From an uncultured Eubacteriales bacterium (GTDB lineage Bacteria > Bacillota > Clostridia > Christensenellales > Aristaeellaceae): DNA of 64,000 nt. The translations under genes were made by a program, and so were the position numbers. The DNA is taken from contig CADBZH010000001.1 of assembly GCA_902799045.1 (NCBI GenBank), forward strand, positions 62,001 through 126,000. The letters run 5' to 3'. The notes below the pieces were generated by a model. The model did no database searches, had not been told where the DNA came from, and worked only from the letters and a program-made list of their open reading frames with translations. Shown piece after piece: positions 59,635 through 64,000 of the stretch (position 1 is its first letter; each line of letters starts with the position of its first letter).

Positions 59635-60255
59635 ATGAAAAAAATGAGCATCGTCATCGACCGCGAATACGGCAGCGGCGGGCGCGAGGTGGCGCGCATC
59701 CTGTCTGAAAAGCTGGATATGGAGTTTTACGACGGCAACCTGCTGACGATGGCGGGCAAGGAATACGGCATCGAGCTGGGCGTCATCCAGGAGTTTGACG
59801 AGAAGGGCGTGGGCGGCATCCTCTCCGACATCGCCATGATGAGCAGCGTCGCGGGCCCCGGCTTCAAGATGGAACAGGCCTACAGCGTGTTCTCGGCGCA
59901 GTCGCGGCTGGTGCAGCAGCTGGTGGCGAAGGCACCCTGCATCTTCCTGGGCCGCTGCACCGCGCGGATTTTGAAGACCGAGGCGCACGTGCCGTTCATC
60001 AACGCCTTCATCTATGCCAGCGACATGCAGGATCGCGTCGACCGCGTTCGCAAGGTGGACGGCGTGGAGGCAAGCCGCATCGAGGCCTATATCAAGCGCC
60101 GGGACGCCGAGCGCAAGAACTACAACAAGTTCTTCGCCGACAAGGTGTGGGGCGACCCGAAGAACTATGACCTGATGCTGAACACCTCGGCCCTGGGCTA
60201 CGAGGCCGCCGCCGAAGCCATCATCGGCGTGATGAATGCCAGAAACGGCAAGTGA
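59635..60255 (+). CDS. Cytidylate kinase-like family protein
   Basis: 206 residues of the cytidylate kinase-like family (PF13189 type). The P-loop-like start is IVIDREYGSGGREVARILSE; LFGRC-type sequence (IFLGRCTARIL) and the lid-like IKRRDAERKNYNKFF follow. Members are predicted nucleoside monophosphate or small-molecule kinases with undefined substrates, and are distinct from Cmk. RBS AAAGGAGG. A single-gene unit with its own promoter. Confidence 0.88.
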   Translation: MKKMSIVIDREYGSGGREVARILSEKLDMEFYDGNLLTMAGKEYGIELGVIQEFDEKGVGGILSDIAMMSSVAGPGFKMEQAYSVFSAQSRLVQQLVAKAPCIFLGRCTARILKTEAHVPFINAFIYASDMQDRVDRVRKVDGVEASRIEAYIKRRDAERKNYNKFFADKVWGDPKNYDLMLNTSALGYEAAAEAIIGVMNARNGK

Positions 60256-60260
60256 GCGCG

Positions 60261-60720
60261 GCGAAGCGACGTGGCAATCCGGGCCTCCTCTTTTCGCGGG
60301 GGCGGCGATGCGCCGCCCGCCCTTTGCCTTCCCCTATGGGGAAGGTGGCTGGCCGCAGGCCAGACGGATGAGGTCGTTACCCAAAACACTTCGTTTTTGG
60401 GCGGGCGCCGCAGAGCGGAATCGCGCGCGCACCGCTTCCCGCACCGCGCACGAGATGGCGCCCCTACATAATCATCATACCTCTATCGCTGTTCCCCATC
60501 GGAAAAGGCGGTCTGCAACCGAAAACCCTGAAACGAGCGCGTTGCACGCATCGTGTGCAAAAGCGATGTTTCCGGGTTTTACGGGCAGACCGCCAAAAAT
60601 TTCAATACGGCCTCAAGGACCTCATCCGACCTCGCTGCGCTCGGCCACCTTCCCCATCGGGGGAAGGCTTGGGCACTCCTCGGGCCTGCGGCCACCTTCC
60701 CTTACACAGAAAGGCTTTTT
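60261..60720. repeat. Dense mosaic of family B, C and D repeats
   Basis: In order: B half (60261-60282), C (60297-60323), D (60326-60378), an interrupted inverted C (60399-60470), inverted D (60617-60669) and a degenerate D fragment (60680-60715). They fill most of the 60256-60750 gap between convergent genes. No open frame there has family similarity. Confidence 0.75.
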
Positions 60721-60750
60721 TCACGGACAGAGCGCCGTTCGGGAATCCGC

Positions 60751-61386
60751 CTACAGCTTGGAATACCCGAAGCTGTTCACCAGCGCGTCCAGCTTCTGTC
60801 CGGCCTTGCACAGCGGGCAGGAGTGGGCGTCGTAGGAGGTGTAGCCCGGCAGGTCGTTCGGGTTGAACAGGCCGCTCACCGGCAGGCCCTCGATGCTCTC
60901 CACGGTGGCGAAGATGCTGGCGATGCCCACGGCGTGGCCGCCGTAGTAGGCGATGGTTTCGATGGCAGATTTCGCGGTGTAGCCGGTGGAAACCGACGCC
61001 ATCATGATCAGCACGTTCTTCCCGGCGATCATCGGGGCGGTGTTCTCGCGGAAGATCAGCTGGCTGCCCACGGTGCGCTCCGGCGTCAGGACGTTCATAT
61101 CCTGGTTCTGGTTGATGTTCATGTAGCCGGTCTTGGTCATCTCGCTGGCCATGCAGGAGGCGATGACCTCGGTGCCGTCCAGGCAGAGGATGGTGTCGAT
61201 CAGCGTGTTCAGTTTGTATTCGCGCGCCAACGCGATGGCCACCTTGCGCGCCTCGGAGAGGCAGAATTTCTGACGGGTGACGTCGATGTAGTGGTTGATG
61301 TGGCTGTGGCCCGTGGCGAAGTGTCCCTTCGTGACGTTCAAAAGGATGTCCGCCTTGACCGGTTGCAGGATCTGTTCCATGGACAT
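60751..61386 (-). CDS. Phosphoribosyltransferase-like protein (orotate PRTase-related)
   Basis: 211 residues. The PRTase-like fold is suggested by the core NVLIMMASVSTGYTAKSAIE (PRPP-loop position) and KNVL strand. The start MEQILQPVKADILLNVTKGHFAT and GHSHINHYIDV are family-specific. The classic acidic PRPP motif is altered (MMASVSTG instead of DDVxTTG), so catalytic activity is doubtful. The C-terminus has CPLCKAG, a possible zinc knuckle. Often labelled orotate phosphoribosyltransferase, but no pyr genes are nearby. Confidence 0.72.
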   Translation of the reverse strand: MSMEQILQPVKADILLNVTKGHFATGHSHINHYIDVTRQKFCLSEARKVAIALAREYKLNTLIDTILCLDGTEVIASCMASEMTKTGYMNINQNQDMNVLTPERTVGSQLIFRENTAPMIAGKNVLIMMASVSTGYTAKSAIETIAYYGGHAVGIASIFATVESIEGLPVSGLFNPNDLPGYTSYDAHSCPLCKAGQKLDALVNSFGYSKL

Positions 61387-61417
61387 GGATAGCCCTCCCT
61401 TGCGTTACTTTGTAAAT

Positions 61418-61446
61418 ATTATAACACGCAATTAAATAATACGCAA
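61418..61446 (-). promoter_or_regulatory. Sigma-A promoter for the PRTase-like gene
   Basis: Minus strand TTGCGT (61446-61441), 17-base spacer, TATAAT (61423-61418). Confidence 0.75.
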
Positions 61447-61461
61447 TAGCTTCCATGAAAA

Positions 61462-61509
61462 TAGAGTGTGTTTCTAAAATGCGCTTCCGGCATTTTGAAA
61501 CACACTCTA
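61462..61509 (-). terminator. Long hairpin downstream of the small Cys-rich gene
   Basis: A roughly 20-base stem (61462-61482 with 61490-61509) with one bulged base and a seven-base loop. On the minus strand it is followed by TATTTTC. It probably ends the cutC-GH51-small gene transcript. Confidence 0.7.
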
Positions 61510-61536
61510 ACTTCCCCGAGGGGAAGGCTGGATGGG

Positions 61537-61803
61537 CTACCATCGGTTCGGCACGTCCGGGCAGCGGCGATCCGCCTGCGCGGCGCGATACTCCACATAG
61601 CAGCCGCAGAGCGCGCAGCTGCCCGCGGCAAGGTGCTCGCATTGCCGGCAGGCCGTAAGCCGCGCTGCGTAGGCCGCTTCGCCGGCCCTTCGCTCCGGCG
61701 GCAGCGCTTCGATCCACTGCCGGTTCAGCGCCGCAAGCGCCTCCGCCCCCGGCACCTCCTCCAGCAGGCAGCGGGGGCAGGGCCTTTCGCGCTGGCTGTT
61801 CAC
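61537..61803 (-). CDS. Small Cys-rich protein (DUF6171-like)
   Basis: 88 residues with four CxxC-type groups: CPRC near the N-terminus, then CRQC, CALCGC and a final Cys in [10 protein letters not shown]. The pattern and the segment [15 protein letters not shown] resemble the DUF6171 family of clostridial small zinc proteins; that assignment is from memory. It starts at GTG 61803, overlapping the GH51 stop as GTGA. The longer open frame upstream is a shadow of GH51. Function unknown. Confidence 0.65.
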   Translation of the reverse strand: MNSQRERPCPRCLLEEVPGAEALAALNRQWIEALPPERRAGEAAYAARLTACRQCEHLAAGSCALCGCYVEYRAAQADRRCPDVPNRW

Positions 61804-63263
61804 GCGATCGTGAGCGCCGCCACGCTGCAGGGTGGCAGGCTCAGGCTGATCTCGTCCTTCCCGGCCGTGAAGTCGGCATAGGGCGCGGAAGCCACGGGGC
61901 TGCTTACGAAATCGTTGAAGGCGTGGGCCTCGCCGGAGAGCAGGCGGCCGGTGATCCTGCCCGTGTGGGGGACCTTCACGGTCACGTCCGCGGCCTCGTC
62001 CATCGAGCAGTTCGCCACGGTCAGCGTCACGACGCCGTCCTTCACGGAGGCCGACGCGCTGACGCGGTCCAGCTGCCACTTGCCCTCGCCGACCTGGTCC
62101 GTCTCCACGAAGCAGTCTGCCAGCGCCGCGCCCTGGTGGGCCTTGAACAGGTCGTACACGTGCCAGGTGGGGGTGAGCACCATCCGGTCGCCGTCGGTGA
62201 GGATCACCGATTGCAGCACGTTCACCGTCTGGGCCAGGTTGCTCATCGCCACGCGGTCGCAGTGGCGGTTGAACAGGTTCAGGTGAACGGCCGCCAGGAT
62301 GGCGTCGCGCATGGTGTTCTGCTGGTAGAGGAAGCCGGGGTTGGTGCCCTCCTCGACCCGGTGCCAGCTGCCCCACTCGTCCACGATCAGCCCGACGCGC
62401 TTTTCCGGGTCGAAGCGATCCATGATCTTGCCGTGGTTTTCGATCAGCGTCTCCATCCACGCGCCCTTGCTCAGCAGCTCGTAGTATTCGCCGCGGGTGA
62501 ACGTCAGCGCCCTGCCCTTCTCCTCCCAGGTGGGGCCGGTGACGCTGTAGTAGTGCAGGCTCAGGCCGTCCATGAAGCGGCCCGCGCGCTCCATCAGCAC
62601 CTCGGTCCAGCGGTAGTCGTCGGTGTTCGGGCCGCAGGCCACGCGATAGAGGCTGCTTCCGGGATAGTTGCGGCAATAGGTCTGGTAGCGGCGGTATTCG
62701 TCGGCATAGTATTCCGGCCGCATGTTGCCGCCGCAGCCCCAGCTTTCATTGCCCACGCCCCAGTATTTCACGCCCCAGGGCTCCTTGCGCCCGTTAGCCC
62801 AGCGCTCGCGCACCACGGTGGAATCGCCGGGACTGTTCAGGTATTCCACCCACTCGCTCATCTCCCGGATGGTGCCGGAGCCCAGGTTGCCGGTGATGTA
62901 GGGCGCGCAGCCCAGCTGGGCGCATAGCTCCATGAACTCGTGGGTGCCGAAGGAGTTGTCCTCCACCACCTGGCCCCAGTGGGTGTTCACCATGCGCTTG
63001 CGGCCCTCCTGCGGGCCGATGCCGTCGCGCCAGTGGTATTCGTCGGCAAAGCAGCCGCCGGGCCAGCGCAGCACCGGCACGCGGATGGCCTTCAGGGCCT
63101 CCACCACGTCGGTGCGCATGCCGTTCACGTTGGGGATCGGGCTGCCCTTGCCCACGAAGATGCCGCCGTAGATGCAGCGGCCCAGATGCTCGGCAAAATG
63201 CCCGTAGATATTGGGATTGATCGTGCCGACGCTTCGGTTGGGATTGATGGTGATGCGATTCAT
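61800..63263 (-). CDS. GH51 alpha-L-arabinofuranosidase
   Basis: 487 residues, no signal peptide, so cytoplasmic. The TIM barrel begins [17 protein letters not shown]. The acid/base Glu is near residue 173 ([11 protein letters not shown]) and the nucleophile Glu near 296 (LIVDEWGSW), spacing like known GH51 enzymes. A C-terminal beta domain follows. It releases arabinose from arabino-oligosaccharides taken up by the cell. RBS GGAGG; it starts 26 bases after cutC. Confidence 0.95.
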   Translation of the reverse strand: MNRITINPNRSVGTINPNIYGHFAEHLGRCIYGGIFVGKGSPIPNVNGMRTDVVEALKAIRVPVLRWPGGCFADEYHWRDGIGPQEGRKRMVNTHWGQVVEDNSFGTHEFMELCAQLGCAPYITGNLGSGTIREMSEWVEYLNSPGDSTVVRERWANGRKEPWGVKYWGVGNESWGCGGNMRPEYYADEYRRYQTYCRNYPGSSLYRVACGPNTDDYRWTEVLMERAGRFMDGLSLHYYSVTGPTWEEKGRALTFTRGEYYELLSKGAWMETLIENHGKIMDRFDPEKRVGLIVDEWGSWHRVEEGTNPGFLYQQNTMRDAILAAVHLNLFNRHCDRVAMSNLAQTVNVLQSVILTDGDRMVLTPTWHVYDLFKAHQGAALADCFVETDQVGEGKWQLDRVSASASVKDGVVTLTVANCSMDEAADVTVKVPHTGRITGRLLSGEAHAFNDFVSSPVASAPYADFTAGKDEISLSLPPCSVAALTIA

Positions 63264-63289
63264 GGCGCAAGCCTCCTTGCAGATCTGGT

Positions 63290-64000
63290 TTACAGCCTGG
63301 CGCGAACGGCGGCCACGTAGTCGCCGTCGATCACGTCGTAGCGGTCCTCCGGGGGATACAGCGCGCCGCCGTAGTAGATCTCCGGGTTTCCGGCGGTGGA
63401 GGGGTCGGTGTACTGGCGGAATTTGGCAACGTGGATCGCGGTGCAGCCGGTGATCCCGATGATCCGGTCCATGTTGCGCAGGGTCACGCCGCCGCCGGGG
63501 AGGATCTCAATGGCGCCCTGGGCAAACTCGATCATCTGCCGGATGACCTCCGCGCCGTAGTAGCAGTCCGGGGCCTGGCCGCTGGTGAGCACCCGGTCGA
63601 TGCCGATGTCGATCAGCTTGCCGAGCGTCGCCTTCCAGTCGCCCACCACGTCGATGGCGCGGTGGAACACTTTCGTCCGGTTTCCGGCCAGCCGCGCCAG
63701 CTGCTTCGTGCGGGCCTCGTCCAGCGTCCCGTCGGCATTCAGAAAGCCGAAAACCAGGCCGTCCGCGCCGTTGGCGAGCAGCGCCTCCGCGTCCGCGAGG
63801 GCGGTTTGATACTCGGCGTCGGTGTAGAGGAAACCGCCCTGGCGCGGGCGCACCATGGTCATCACGGGCAGCTTCGAGAGCTTCTTGGCGGTGATCAGCT
63901 CGCCCACGGAGGGAGTCAGGCCCCCGTGGAACAGGCCGGTATTCAGCTCGACGCGGTCCGCGCCGCCCCTTTCGGCCTGGAGCACGTCTTCAACGCTGCC
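63290..64000 (-). CDS. cutC: CutC family protein, 5' end outside window
   Basis: About 236 residues are visible; the frame stays open to the window edge ([19 protein letters not shown]). Conserved blocks include [57 protein letters not shown] and [14 protein letters not shown]. CutC is a TIM-barrel protein once linked to copper homeostasis; its real activity is unclear. It precedes the GH51 gene closely and is probably in the same transcript. Confidence 0.93.
   Translation of the reverse strand, partial: GSVEDVLQAERGGADRVELNTGLFHGGLTPSVGELITAKKLSKLPVMTMVRPRQGGFLYTDAEYQTALADAEALLANGADGLVFGFLNADGTLDEARTKQLARLAGNRTKVFHRAIDVVGDWKATLGKLIDIGIDRVLTSGQAPDCYYGAEVIRQMIEFAQGAIEILPGGGVTLRNMDRIIGITGCTAIHVAKFRQYTDPSTAGNPEIYYGGALYPPEDRYDVIDGDYVAAVRARL

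Noticed and set aside
61537..62676. 379-codon minus-strand frame as one long protein
   Set aside because: Most of it is an out-of-frame shadow of the GH51 gene; only the part after 61803 is supported.

Overview
The window reads as chromosomal DNA of a high-GC, endospore-forming, anaerobic member of the Clostridia (Bacillota). The evidence is a Firmicutes-type gene set: SpoIVA, class B sortase, DarA and RicT/PSP1, an L21-Prp-L27 ribosomal cluster whose L27 carries the Prp-cleaved N-terminus, a Phe T-box leader, DegV, a Re-type citrate synthase, and sigma-A promoters with almost invariant 17-base spacers. Coding GC is high, so many long antisense open frames exist; they are shadows. A gut-type lineage is plausible from the GH13 and GH51 enzymes and the BspA-like leucine-rich protein, but the sequence alone does not fix genus or family.

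Layout. 1-6 kb: the C-terminal part of Mfd, a NUDIX/GrpB-GNAT/GNAT/GNAT run and a YgiQ radical SAM protein. 6.1-8.4 kb: a tight TetR, amidase and nucleotidyltransferase operon. 8.5-10.4 kb: rplU-prp-rpmA with its own promoter, leader and terminator, then a DUF554 membrane protein. 10.5-24.6 kb: an envelope and sporulation block with sortase B, spoIVA, a tandemly duplicated two-gene cassette (phosphodiester glycosidase plus single-pass membrane protein, twice), a Pro/Thr-linker membrane protein, a membrane LRR protein and a secreted BspA-like LRR protein. 24.7-33.8 kb: darA-holB-ricT, a CxxC-x17-CxxC zinc protein, degV, T-box-pheS-pheT, cytidine deaminase and GNAT. 34-42.6 kb: a peptidoglycan-binding lipoprotein, a polytopic membrane protein, a GH13 enzyme, and a redox operon (glutathione peroxidase, OhrR-like regulator, thioredoxin, thioredoxin reductase). 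42.6-48.7 kb: cysE, lysC, an L,D-transpeptidase and a ferredoxin-like aldo/keto reductase.

48.8-59.4 kb is one metabolic route on the minus strand. The upstream operon (Re-citrate synthase, GntR regulator, aconitase, isocitrate dehydrogenase) makes 2-oxoglutarate for glutamate. The downstream operon (argC, GNAT, argJ, argB, argD) converts glutamate towards ornithine by the acetyl cycle. Each has a recognisable promoter with a dyad operator: a FadR-type palindrome over the -10 of the citrate operon, and a near-consensus ARG box upstream of argC. 59.6-64 kb holds a cytidylate kinase-like protein, a phosphoribosyltransferase-like protein, a small Cys-rich protein, a GH51 arabinofuranosidase and a partial cutC.

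Intergenic space is unusually rich in short dispersed repeats of several families, mostly at convergent gene junctions. Some are heptamer-based elements with inverted arms, and two of these sit inside operons (pheS/pheT and argB/argD). No tRNA, rRNA, CRISPR array, transposase or phage gene was recognised. The least explained content is the duplicated glycosidase/membrane-protein cassette, the acetyltransferase embedded in the arginine operon, and the repeat families.
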